Position numbers and translations under genes: made by a program. 64,000 bases of DNA from Amyelois transitella (Eukaryota; Arthropoda; Insecta; Lepidoptera; Pyralidae). The stretch is from NCBI RefSeq assembly GCF_032362555.1, contig NC_083531.1:4464001-4528000 (forward strand). Reading direction: 5' to 3'. The notes below the pieces were generated by a model. The model was not told the origin of the DNA and ran no database searches. It was given only the letters and a program-made list of their open reading frames with translations. Positions 32,160-44,300 of this stretch are shown one piece after another. The number at the start of each line of letters is the position of its first letter. The stretch's first letter is position 1.

Positions 32160-32500
32160 CATATGTATGATAGGCCACGTTCAGCTGTTAAGCTTTGCAA
32201 TGATAGAATCGTATTTCAAATAGTGACAAGTTTCTAGCCCATCGCCTTCAAGAAGAACTAAGTTTATAAGCCTATCCCTTAGTTACCTGTTATGACATCT
32301 ATGGGAAAGAGATGGAGCGGTCCTATTATTTTTTCTATCGGTGCCGGGAACCACACGACAACAGTAGGTATGCGTCAGTATTTGGATGGAAACATTTTTA
32401 TAGGAAATATATACATATACATACATACATAAATCACGCCTATTTCCCGGAGGGGTAGGCAGAGACCACATATTTCCACTTGCTACGATATCTTTTATTA
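32160..32500 (-). mobile_element. Family A and family F reverse copies
   Basis: Family A 32165-32358 (to GGGAACCACACGACA), then family F from AAATCACGCCTATTTCCCGG at 32430. Confidence 0.75.
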
Positions 32501-33960
32501 TCTTTCCACTCCTTTATTGGAAATGTTGTGGTTAATACTCAAATTATTATTGGATTACTTAGTAGGTCAATGTAAATAAAAAAAACAAGTCGTAATAAAC
32601 TTATACGTTTATTCGCTACTTACAGGATCCAGTTTTTCATCAAAAAATGCAATTTCTACAGCCCCCTCGAATTCTTTCACATCATTCATCCGATTGCTAT
32701 GCTTTTAAATTACTCTTACAATATTTTTCTAAAAAAATTACATCTAAGTCTCATCGAAAAGGTTTTTATAGCCGTTTATATACTTTCAAATTATTAATTA
32801 AAAATAATATAAATATATAAATATTGAAATAATTTGTTACATTGCAAATGAAAATGGAGATGTTTTACATTTTTATAATTACTTAATTTATAAATTAAAA
32901 AATTGTCACTGCGGCAGTGTTGCGTTCATTCATTTTGAAAAAAAAAAATGTTCTTTTTTCCTTATCAATACGATTTGTATAAATTTAAAAATACATGATT
33001 ACATAATTATTGTTTAAAAAAAATTATAATTATGATGTGTACGAAATATTGCTTTTGTTCCGCTAAAATTAATATTGCACTATATGCATTTTTTTTTTAA
33101 TTTAAAATAAACTTCTAACATTTATATAAATGAGATTCAAGATAAAAATACACGTTATAAATATTTCGATAATCTAAATAGCGTATCACTAACACTTGTT
33201 ATTGCTTAAATATTAAATATAACTACTTACATATTATTAATAAATTCTTTTAAATGGATGCGGACATTATTAAAAATGGAAAATAATTTTATCGTGACAT
33301 TTTTTTTCAAATATACAATTGTTGTTTAGAAAATATTGATGATTAACCGTGAACATTATTTATTGATAATGTTTGTTTTATATAAAATACGACGGTGTAA
33401 ATTTGAAATATAAATTCTTATCTGTAACAATGAAAATAATATTATCATGGCCATAGAAGGTTTTAAACGCTACACACTTACTTCATACTATTAAAGTCTC
33501 TTATTAAGAGCATTTTAATTTTTTCCATCTGACTATTGATTTACTTCTATGACCCACTTTAACTGTTCTTCAAATCTCTGTTTTGAATAAGCTTACATAA
33601 TCAAATTGTCCGTTTAGCACTTGAAAATGTTTTTATAAACGCGGGTAGAGAATAAATCGAAGTTTTGACAACTCCCACTAGATGTCACCGCTGAGTCATA
33701 AGGCCTAATTTTATCTCAAGATGACGTGACATTACACTTAAGGACAAAATTGATTTTCAGAAGTTTTGCGCGATTTATAGAAGACTATGATGATTACTGT
33801 TTAAATATTATAAAATGTTTCGATCTATGTACAATTAATCTATTGTGCTAAGTAGGTAGACTGTTATGTATAAACCACAAAAATAAATACACGATGGATG
33901 CCAAATTCTTACACAAAAATTTAGAAACCTCTTAATAGTTCAATTAAAAAAAAAGATAGA
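32501..33960. other. AT-rich stretch without a gene
   Basis: Strongly AT-rich and almost free of the repeats that fill the rest of the window. TTTATT at 32609-32614 would read AATAAA on the minus strand, so this could be a long 3' UTR or downstream flank of the Ig gene, but its last coding exon is 1.2 kb away and repeats intervene. Confidence 0.35.
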
Positions 33961-34059
33961 TTTTTTTAGGTGATTTCTCTGACTCTTTCTTATTATATCA
34001 GTTAGAAAGAGACGGAAGGATATTAAATTTTGTACGTTGTAAGAATGTGACTTCCAGTT

Positions 34060-34180
34060 AGTACATACATACATACATAAACTCACGCCTCTTTCCCGGA
34101 GGGGTAGGCAGAGACTACCTCTTTCCACTTGCCACGATCCCTGCATACTTCCTTTGCTTCATCCACATAGTTAGTATGTA
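34060..34180 (-). mobile_element. Family F 3' end (reverse)
   Basis: ACTCACGCCTCTTTCCCGGA to CTTTGCTTCATCCACAT. Confidence 0.8.
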
Positions 34181-34389
34181 CCTACTATTATGGTAAGAAC
34201 TGGTAGAAGTTATCTAAAATTGAAATGGATGAAAGTAATGACTAAAGTTAAATTACTGACGAATGAATTAATGTTGAACACACTTCTAATTTTAATTATA
34301 ATAAATTACCCACACCTTTTTCAGAATCCTAGGGTGGGCACCGCCAATTCGGTACATAGTTCTGTCTATGACCAGAAAAATAAGTACAT

Positions 34390-34760
34390 TCATTCATTCA
34401 TTCATATAATAACGTCTATATCCCTTGCGGGGAAGGAGTCTTGAAAGACTGATAGGCCACGTTCAGCTGTTAGCCTTAATGATAGAATTGAGATTCAAAT
34501 AGTGACAGGTTATTAGTCCATCGCTACCCACAAGAAGTCCCAATTCTAAGAGAATCCCAAGTTAATAACCTTAACTATCTCTTAGTCGCCTTTTTCGACA
34601 TCCGTGGGAAAGAGATGGAGTGGTCCTATTCTTTTTTGTATTGGTGCCGGGAACCACACGGCACCTTTCCCGCTTTCGCTCCATCCACATTCATAACTCT
34701 CTTCATGCAAGCTCGGCGGTTTCGGGCACTCTTTACCTGAACTTTTGCCAGGATTAAATT
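34390..34760 (-). mobile_element. Family A copy joined to a family F fragment
   Basis: Family A reverse 34395-34665, then CATTCATAACTCTCTTCATG and AAGCTCGGCGGTTTCGGG of family F to 34755. Confidence 0.75.
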
Positions 34761-34770
34761 GCATTCAATC

Positions 34771-35028
34771 TATACTAATATTATGCAGCTGAAGAGTTTG
34801 TTTGAACACGCTAATCTCAGGAACTAATGGTTCGAATTGAAAATTAGTTTTTTGCGTTGAAAAGACCTGGCCAGAAGGCTTTAGTCTATATGAGTATAAC
34901 ATCACGCTGCAACTATAAGGAGCAAAGAAATAATGGAATATGTAAAAAAAAAACGGGATAATTATTCATCCTTCAGGGTTTCAATGATGCCCAATAGGAC
35001 AAGGACGAAGTCGCGGGCACAGCTAGTA
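34771..35028 (+). mobile_element. Helitron-type repeat, family D
   Basis: TCTATACTAATATTATGCAG to GTCGCGGGCACAGCTAGT, a complete forward copy. Confidence 0.8.
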
Positions 35029-35185
35029 TAATATAAATAAACTTCTACCAGTTTTAACGCGAATCAATCATACAAGCGGATTCCAAACTAAGACACACGG
35101 CACATAAGTATCATATTGGTGTCACTGTCCGATCGCTGTTTCACGATTGAAAATTCAAATGTGGAACGTCGAATCCGTCCGCCAA

Positions 35186-35332
35186 TCAGGCGAGCGCTTG
35201 CAGAGTATATAAAGCGTTGAGCGCGAGCCAACTTGTCAGTGTCATTCTGACAGCTGATGAGAACATTGGCGTCAATTCGTCGGCGTGTGCCGTGTGACCG
35301 CCCAATGTGTGGAATTGGAAGATGTCGCTGAC
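35186..35332 (-). CDS. Ig gene exon 10 (last; GPI tail)
   Basis: Acceptor TTCCCAG; VSDIFQFHTLGGHTAHADEL, then the hydrophobic end SWLALNALYTLQALA and TGA at 35188-35186. The phase-0 join to YGWNE is natural for the family. Confidence 0.82.
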   Translation of the reverse strand, partial: VSDIFQFHTLGGHTAHADELTPMFSSAVRMTLTSWLALNALYTLQALA

Positions 35333-38300
35333 CTGGGAATTAAATTGACATACATACAATCACGTCTATCTCTCTTGCGGGGTAGACATACATACATAAT
35401 AATCATGTGTATATCCCTTGCGGGGCAGACAGAGCCAACAGTCTTGAAAAGACTGATAGGCCACGTTCAGCTGTTTAGTGTAATGATCGAATTGAGATTC
35501 AAATATTGTCAGGTTGCTTCGTACGATGTTGTGTAGGAGGTTGTATATGTGCTCAAATCCGTGAAATATTTGTAATCGCGATTTAGAATCTTCGCTGCTA
35601 TTGGCTGAGCGCGTCATTTTCTTCGCTATGATTGACAGTTGTGACGTGTGGCGCAGAGATGTCGCCACATGATTAACCCACCCCCAATTGTAGGGATGGG
35701 GGTTGACGATACATGAACAAGTTATCATTTTATTCTATCAGGGATTATGACGTGTAATCTCACCTCGTTCCAACCGTACCGCCGCGTTCCACAACGGCTG
35801 GCTGCAACCCTCGCAGATGGAGTGGTACATACATACATACATATGATCACGTCTATATCCCTTGCGGGGTGGACAGAGCCACCAGTCTTGAAAAGACTGA
35901 TAGGCCACGCTCAGCTGTTTGGCTCAGTGATAGAATTGAGATTCAAATAGTGACAGGTTGCTAGCCCATCGCCTAAAAGAGGAATCCCAAGTTTATAAGC
36001 CTATCCCTTAGTCGCCTTTTACGACATCCGTGGGAAAGAGATGGAGTGGTCCTATTCTTGTTTGTAATGATGCCGGGAACCACATGGAGTGGTCCTATTC
36101 TTCATTCTATCATGACGTGCAATCTCACCTCGTTCCAGCCGTATCTGTTCTTCGCCTGCACTATGGCCTCGTACACTGCAGCCGGCTGTAACCCTCGCAG
36201 ATGGAGTGGTACATACATACATACCTACATATGATCACGTCTATATCCCTAGCGGGGTGGACAGAGCCACCAGTCTTGAAAAGACTGATAGGCCACGCTC
36301 AGCTGTTTGGCTTAGTGATAGAATTGAGATTCAATTAGTGACAGGTTGCTAGCCCATCGCCTAAAAGAGGAGTCCCAAGTTTATAAGCCTATCCCTTAGT
36401 CGCCTTTTACGACATCCGTGGGAAAGAGATGGAGTGGTCCTATTCTTCATTCTATCACTAGCTGTGCCCGCGACTTCGTCCGCGTGGAATAGTTATTTTG
36501 GGCATCATTGAAGCCCTCAAGGTGTAATAATTTTCCCCGTTTTTTTTTTTTCACATTTTCCATTATTTCTTCGCTCCTAATAGTTGCAGAGTGATGTTAC
36601 ATAGCCTAAAGCCTTCCTCTATAAACGGTCTATTCAACACAAAAAGAATTTTTCAATTCGAACCAGTAGTTCCTGAGATTAGCGCGTTCAAACAAACAAA
36701 CAAACAAACAAAGTCGTAAGCTTTATAATATTAGTATAGATGACGTGCAATCTCACCTCGTTCCATCCGTATCTGTTCTTCGCCTGCACGATGGCCTCAT
36801 ACACCGCAGCTGGCTGCAACCCTCGCAGATGGAGTGGTACATACATACATATGATCACGTCTATATCCCTAGCGGGGTGGACAGAGCCAACAGTCTTGAA
36901 AAGACTGATAGGCCACGCTCAGCTGTTTGGCTTAGTGATAGAATTGAGATTCAAATAGCGACAGGTTGCTAGCCCATCGCCTAAAAGAGGAGTCCCAAGC
37001 TTATAAGCCTATCCCTTAGTCGCCTTTTACGACATCCGTGGGAAAGAGATGGAGTGGTCCTATTCTTTTTTGTAATGGTGCCGGGAACCACATGAAGTGG
37101 TCCTATTCTTTTTTGTAATGGTGCCGGGAACCACATGGAGTGGTCCTATTCTTCATTCTATCACGACGTGCAACCTCACCTCGTTCCATCCGTATCTGTT
37201 CTTCGCCTGCACTATCGCCTCGTAGACCGCGGCCGGCTGCAGCCCCCGCAGCTCGTAGGAGACGCGGTGCGCGAGCTCGCCGGCCGGCGCGGGCGCAGGC
37301 AGCACCACGTCGTGCCAGCGGCCCGGCTGCTGGAACGACTCGTTGATCTGTGGAAGAGAGGGATGGCGAGTGTTTTGGGAAGGATGTTGGATGGATTTTA
37401 CTTATACACATTGTACATACATACATAAATACATACATTGTACATACGTATATACATACATTGTACATACATAAATACATACATTGTACATACGTATATA
37501 CATACATTGTACATACATATATTGTACATACATACATACATTGTACATACATACTATCACGCCTGTTTCCCATTGGAGTAGGCAGAGTCTATGAAATTCC
37601 ACACGCTACGATCCTTACAAACCTCTCCCACTTCCTCCACACTCATTACTCTTTTCATAAATATTTAACATTAGCTGTACCCGCGACTTCATCGGCGTGA
37701 AATAGTTATTTTGGAGTATATATAATAAAACTATAGTTCCCGTGGGATTTGCGAAAAACTTCAACCTCTTTTGTCAATGGTGCAAATTCCGTCGCTTTTT
37801 TGTTGATTGCGTTAAATTTGTCGCTTTCTGTAGACCACGCGGGCAAAGTTTTTGATAAAAGCCGGTAAGTTTATTCCAATTGTGAGTGAGTAGTTACTAT
37901 CTTCTAGAAACTTCCACTAGTGTATCACTCACAGCGAGCTGTCGATTATGATGAGACTCATACTGGATTCATTCTAACTGTGGGTAGTTACTATCTTCTA
38001 GAAACTTCCACTAGTCTAATGCGGGTAGTATATGCTTGTAAATGAACAATGTTGAAGTCTTTGGGACAAGTCAACTGATCTAGGCTGTCCGCGAAAAATA
38101 TCTTCTAGAAACTTCCACAAGTCTATTCTAAGTGTAAACTTACAGGGAGTTGTCTATACAACAATCTTAGCTCATCTAAAGGCGGGTAGCTATCAACTAA
38201 AAAACTGGAATGAGATGATCAATGTGAGGCGCTAAATTCGTCGCTTTCTGTAGATCAGCTTTTAGTAAAAGCTGGAGGTAATTGTGGGTAGTTACTCGTA

Positions 38301-41300
38301 CTATCTTCTAGAAACTTCGTTAAATTCGTCGCTTTTTGTGAATCACGCGGCTGAAGACGGTATGTATACAGGGTGACATTTAAAACAACTGCATCCTTTT
38401 AAACATAGACTATACCCATGCCTCTGAGCTGTTTGAGCCTTTTTTTTAATTTTATTAAATGTCATCATTTTCACATTTAAGAAACCCTCAAAAACTATGT
38501 CACACGCTTTATTAAAGACCAATACTACAAAAAGAAATTAAAACTAAACATGTAAATAAATGTCTGAAAATATATATATACACTAAACACTCACAGCGAG
38601 CTGTCTATACAGCAGCCTCAGCTCATCCAGCGGCGGGTAGCTGTCGACCGCGAAGGCCAGCCGGTAGACGTCGGGTCTGGCCGCCAGCGGCGGGGACGTG
38701 AACCGCGCGGGCCCGGGCCGCCCCGACACCTCCACGTGCTGCCGCGCGCGGCCCAGGCTGTTGTCAGCCACGCAGCTGGTGAGCGGGAAACGATATGTGT
38801 ATTATTAATGTCACTTAATAATACTTTGTGCTAATATTTCTTACTAATATATTTTACTAATATATTTGACTAATAAATATTACTAATATATTTGACTAAT
38901 ATATATTACTAATATATTTGACTAATATCTCTTACTAATATTTTTACTAATATCTCTTACTAATACATTTGACTAATATCTCTTAATAATAGATTGTACT
39001 AATATCTCTTACTAATATATTTTACTAATATCTCTTACTAATATTTTTACTAATATATCTTACTAATATATCTTACTAATATCTCTTACTAATATTTTTT
39101 ACTAATATCTCTCACCTAGGCTTATTAACTTTATATTCTTTTTTTAGGCGACAGACTAGCAACCTGTCACTATTTGAATCTCAATTCTATTATCAAGCCA
39201 AATAAATGAACGTGGCTTTTCTTTCCGAGACTATTAACTAGGCTCTGTCTACCCCGCAATTGATGTAGACATAATGTACATAATCTATAATATTTCAAGC
39301 CATAACTACAGCTTAACGTGGCCTTTCTTTCCGGCCCTTGCTCTGTCTACCCCGCAAGCGATACAGACGTATGTATGTATGTATGTACCTGTAATTGCCG
39401 AAGTCCTCGGGTTGCACATTCGCAATGAGGAGCGTGTGGTTATTCCCGCGGGCGGACATCGTGATTCGTTCAGAGGCGCTCAGCGGGAACGAATTCTGAT
39501 ACCATGACACCTGAAACACATTCATTAATACATACATACATATATAATCACATCTGTATCCCTTGCGAGGTAGATAGAGCCAACAGTCTTGTCACTCCAT
39601 CTCTTTTAACATGGATGTCGTAAAAGGCGACTAAGGGGCAGCCTTATAAATTTGGCGTTCCTCTTGTAGACGACGGGCTAGCAACCTTTCATTATTTGAA
39701 TCTCAATTTTATGAGAGGCTAGCAACCCGTCACTATTTGAATCTCAATTCTATCATTAAACCAAATGGCCCATCAGTCTTTTGATGACTGTTGGCTCTGT
39801 CTACCCCACAAGGGATATAGACGTGATCATATGTTCTGTAATGCTATAAGCGACGCCACGGGCAAAACATATCTAGTAAAAACAGTCACATTTTATTATT
39901 AAACTAGCGACCCGCCCCGGCTTCGCACGGGTGCAAAATTATTAGTGTCCGACCGAAGGTCTATTTTTGGCCGAAGCCGAAGCCGAAGCCGATTAATCGG
40001 CTATCGCCACAACCTTCGGCCGAAGCCGAAGCCGAAGCCGAAGGTTTATATTCTCTCAGCACTCAGTACTTAATTTTGTTCAATATTGTCTACAAGCTAC
40101 AATTATTATTAAAATCATTTCAAAACCTCAATATTGAAGGTATATTATATTGACTGTCTCATATAGAAGTTAATGATATATCTTAGAGGTGGTTGGTTTA
40201 GAGATAAACTAGCTGTTGCCCGCAACTTCGTCCGCGTAAATTTCGAGTTGAATTTTAATCATACAGTCAGATACAGACAGACAAAAAATGTAAAAAAAAA
40301 TTCTTTATCCGTTTCAGTCAAAATATTAAATGTACAGAAAAAATATTTTTACCGTTTTATTGTATGTAGTATTTTGATTTTCAGTTTTTTTACATAAAAT
40401 ACTCAAACAATACAAAAAAAATATATTTTTAATAATAAAAAATATCTTGTAATTGTTGGGATTCGAACTTGGACCGCCAACTTCACAGTCTCACGGGCTA
40501 ACAACTGGACCATCGAAGCCGTTGCGTTGGTGTCGAAATTAAAGTAGACTACATACATATGGTCACGTCTTTATCCCTTGCGGGGTAGACAGAGCCAACA
40601 GACTTGAAAAGTCTGAATGGCCACGTTCAGCTATTTGACTTAATGATAGAATTGAGATTCAAAAAGTGATAGGTTGCTCGCCCATCGCCTAAAAAAGAAT
40701 CCCAAGTTTGTAAGCCCATCCCTTAGTCGCCTTTCACTTATATTTATATGTTATAGGTATAATGCCGTCGTATAATGATAAATGACTTTGGATTTTTAAT
40801 TTCGCAACTTATTTGCAGGCATACTGATGCCTTGAGTTCATTCAAATGTCGATAACTTTTTTTTTGTGAACCGATTTTGATGAAACAAACTTTAAATGTT
40901 ATTCTGAGTTAAAACAAAGCAATTGGTGAAAGTTTGAAGTAAATCGGTTTAGTACTTTCGGAGATAATCGTGATCATACATACAGACAGACAGACAAGAA
41001 ATTAAAAAAAAAAATATTTTTGCTTTCTATTATTCATTCTAAGTGTCCCTCTATCCATTTCAGTCGAAAATACTAAATGTACCTACAGACAAAATATTTT
41101 TACTGTTTTATTATATGTATAGATAAAAGTTTGTGATTTACCTACTGGTAAAAATAATGATTTGATTTCTTACAAAAACACTCGTTTAAATACACGTACG
41201 GACTTGTTTTGATGCATGCAATCAGCAATGTGATATTTTGACAGTGACTCCCCGCCGCCTCATGACTTTCGTAACAGTTCGTTCAATCTCGACGGTCGCT

Positions 41301-44300
41301 CGGACCTTCGGCGAAACCTTCGGCTTCGGCCGGATTTTGGGCCGAAGCCGAATGTTTCGCCGAAGGTGGATTTTTTGGCCGAAGGTGGCCGAAGCCGAAG
41401 CCGAAGCCGAAGCTTCGGTCGGACACTAAAAATTATAAATGTTATTATGCACAAAAACCTTCCTCTTGAATCACTCTACCTGTTACAAAAAATCGCATCA
41501 AAATCCGTTGCGTAATTTTAAAGATATAAGCATACAGACAAACAGACTAAAATAGCGACTTTGTTTTATACTATGTAGTGATAGACTGTCTCACCTCGGC
41601 CGGGGGGTCGGCGTGAACTGTGCACAGTAATTCAGCTCTGAAACCTTCGCCCGTGTGAACCCATGACCGCTCCACGGTGATTTCTGGGGGATCTGGTATA
41701 TACAAAACAAAATTGTCATCTATACTAATACTAGCTATGCCCGCGACTTCGTCCGCGTGGAATAGTTATTTTGGCCATCATTCAAAGAGCTTTATGCTGT
41801 CTAACGCTGCAACTATTAAGAGCGAAGAAATAATGGAAAATGTGAAAAAAAAACGGGGGAAATTATTCATCCTTGAGGGATTCAATGATGCCCGAAATAA
41901 CTATTCCGCGCGGACGAAGTCGCGGGCTTTATGTTTTCTATGGTAATTCATGATGCAAGTACATAAAATCAATCTACCTATTCCGATCTCTGATAATAAT
42001 GAAAAAATTTTGAATATATTTTTTTTTTATTTGAATCAAAGTTAAATAGTAAACTCACATAGGACTTGAAGCTGGAACTCCGTGACTATCGGCGGTCCTA
42101 CGCCGTTATCCACCGTGCAAGCGTACCTGCCGCTGTGCCGCCTCTCCAGCCTCGGCAGCTGAAGCTGAGCGCCCTCCCCCAGGCGGGCGGTGGACTCGTT
42201 CTGGAACAGAGACGACTGTTTCCCGTGAATAGAATAGAATAGAACGGAACGGAACGGAACGGAACCGAACGGAACCGAACGGAACCGAACGGAACCGAAC
42301 GGAACGGAACGGAACGGAACGGAACGGAATAGAATAATTAGAGGTATTATTAGTAAACTCACAAGAAGCACTGGTTTTCTGTCAACTGTAGGAGCAATTA
42401 GAGGTATAATTAGTAAACTCCATTCAATTTTATGAGTATTTATCAATCTAAGCACCTCAAACCACTCATTCCACAGATTGCCATTCCAATTCGGTTAAAT
42501 TTAACTTTTTTAATCACACCTTAAAATTAGAGACTTAAAACATACTTGCGTCTTGATTAAGCGATAAGTACTTTTTTATCAGTAACTATTGACTTTATTA
42601 CAGTACCTAAAAGTAAGAGAAACCTATCATTGGATTGAAGATTAATCTTATGCTATTATAAGGCCATAATTAAACAGTAATACAGTGACATAATTAAATA
42701 ATATACAAATTACACAGATTGAGTTGGCCTCGAAGTAAGTTCGAAACTTGTGTTACGAGATACTAACTCAACGATACTATATTTTTATAATAAATACTTT
42801 TATAGATAAACATCCAAGACCCAGGCCAATTAGAGAGAGTTAGTTTCTCATCATGCCCTGGCCGGGATTTGAACCCGGGACCTCCGGTGTCACAGACAAG
42901 CGCACTACCGCTGCGCCACAGAGGCTGCGCTACAGTATTAATATTACTATTTAATGTATGCGCCGTTGGTTTCTTTAATAAAATAAAATAAAAATAAACT
43001 CACAAGCTTCGTCCAAACCACGCTGGGTACTGGGTTCCCTGAAGCCCTGCATTCGAGGACAGCGGCGCCCCCCCTCCTGGCTGCTGCGTGTTTGGACTCC
43101 GGAGACGCCCTGACGCTGGGCGGCACCAGCACCTCGACAGTGTGAACTTGGTCGCGGGCGACCCTGTCCGATATTTGGCAGACGTAATCGCCTGCGTCCT
43201 GTAAATTAATTGATGGGATTTAGACACATACATACATACATAAAATCACGCCGCTTTCCCGGAGGGGTAGGCGGAGACTACCTCTTTCCACTTGCCACGA
43301 TCTCTGCATATTTCCTTCGTTTCATCCACATTGATAACTCTCTTCATGCAAGCTCGGCGGTTTCGGGTACTTATGTCCTGACCCTTTGCCAGGACGTCCT
43401 TAATATTATTGGACATAATATTCGTATTGACGTCATTAGTTTTATACTCATTCACATTTTTTAATGTAGACAATGTGCATTTGTCCACGATTTAGATTTA
43501 CGAGGTCTATATTTGTGTATTTGACGTCCGGTGAAAATGCTGCAGTGAGTTTGTTCCGCCGCTTCTTCTACACATGCGCTTTGGAAGCGGTAGTAGATAT
43601 CATTACATTTAAGTTATGTGACGTCAAAAAGTGATACCTTGTTTCCAATTTTGAAAATAAATCCATTGTATTCTATTCTAGACCGGTACTGAACCTAAAA
43701 AAGGTACCAAAAGGTACCGGTACCAACTTAAGTAACCGAATTGTATCATACGAATATGATTATATGATTTTATGAACTTTATGTGCAGATATTTCGTAAC
43801 TGCGGTCTTAAAAATGTAAAAAAGCGTTTGACTAAGTTCTCTTTTTCTTTAATTCTTTTTTCAAATGATTTTCGTACGAGGAAAAAATCTTTTTTTAAAT
43901 GGTCGGTAAATTATACATATTTTTATTGTCTTTTTGATTTTCCACCGTCGCAGTTCTTTACTAACGAAGTTTCCCTATAAACGTTTTATTTTTGCCAGTA
44001 TTATGAAGACATATTTACGAATATTAATAAATAAATACATACGAGACAAATTACACAGATTGAGTTTGCTTCGAAGCAAGTTCGAGACTTGTGTTACGAG
44101 ATACTAACTCAACGATACTATATTTTATAATAAATACTTGTAATAAATGAGGAATGAACATAAAATCTTATTTTAATGAATAAAAAGTTAATTTTTATAT
44201 GGTAACGTGTGAAACAATTGGTAATGGCTAAGACTAAGTAATTATTTAAGTAGATGTTATATATTATCCGCAAAAAAAAATTAAAAATAAATACGGGACA

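Larger units (their letters stand above)
37670..38365. repeat. Decayed tandem region with exon 8 fragments
   Basis: TAGTTACTATCTTCTAGAAA with CTTCCACTAG recurs at about 37890, 37985, 38100 and 38295, interleaved with fragments of exon 8 and with Helitron-type pieces (CTGTACCCGCGACTTCATCG; AAATTCGTCGCTTTCTGTAG). Confidence 0.7.

Noticed and set aside
36046..36234. Plus-strand frames reading MTCNLTSFQPYLFFACTMA, present three times
   Set aside because: Antisense shadows of the duplicated FN3 exon pieces; the minus strand carries the family sequence and donor sites.
37103..37700. Frames with YVCTMYVYTYVQ-type repeats on both strands
   Set aside because: They translate TACATACATTG microsatellite DNA and have no coding signature.
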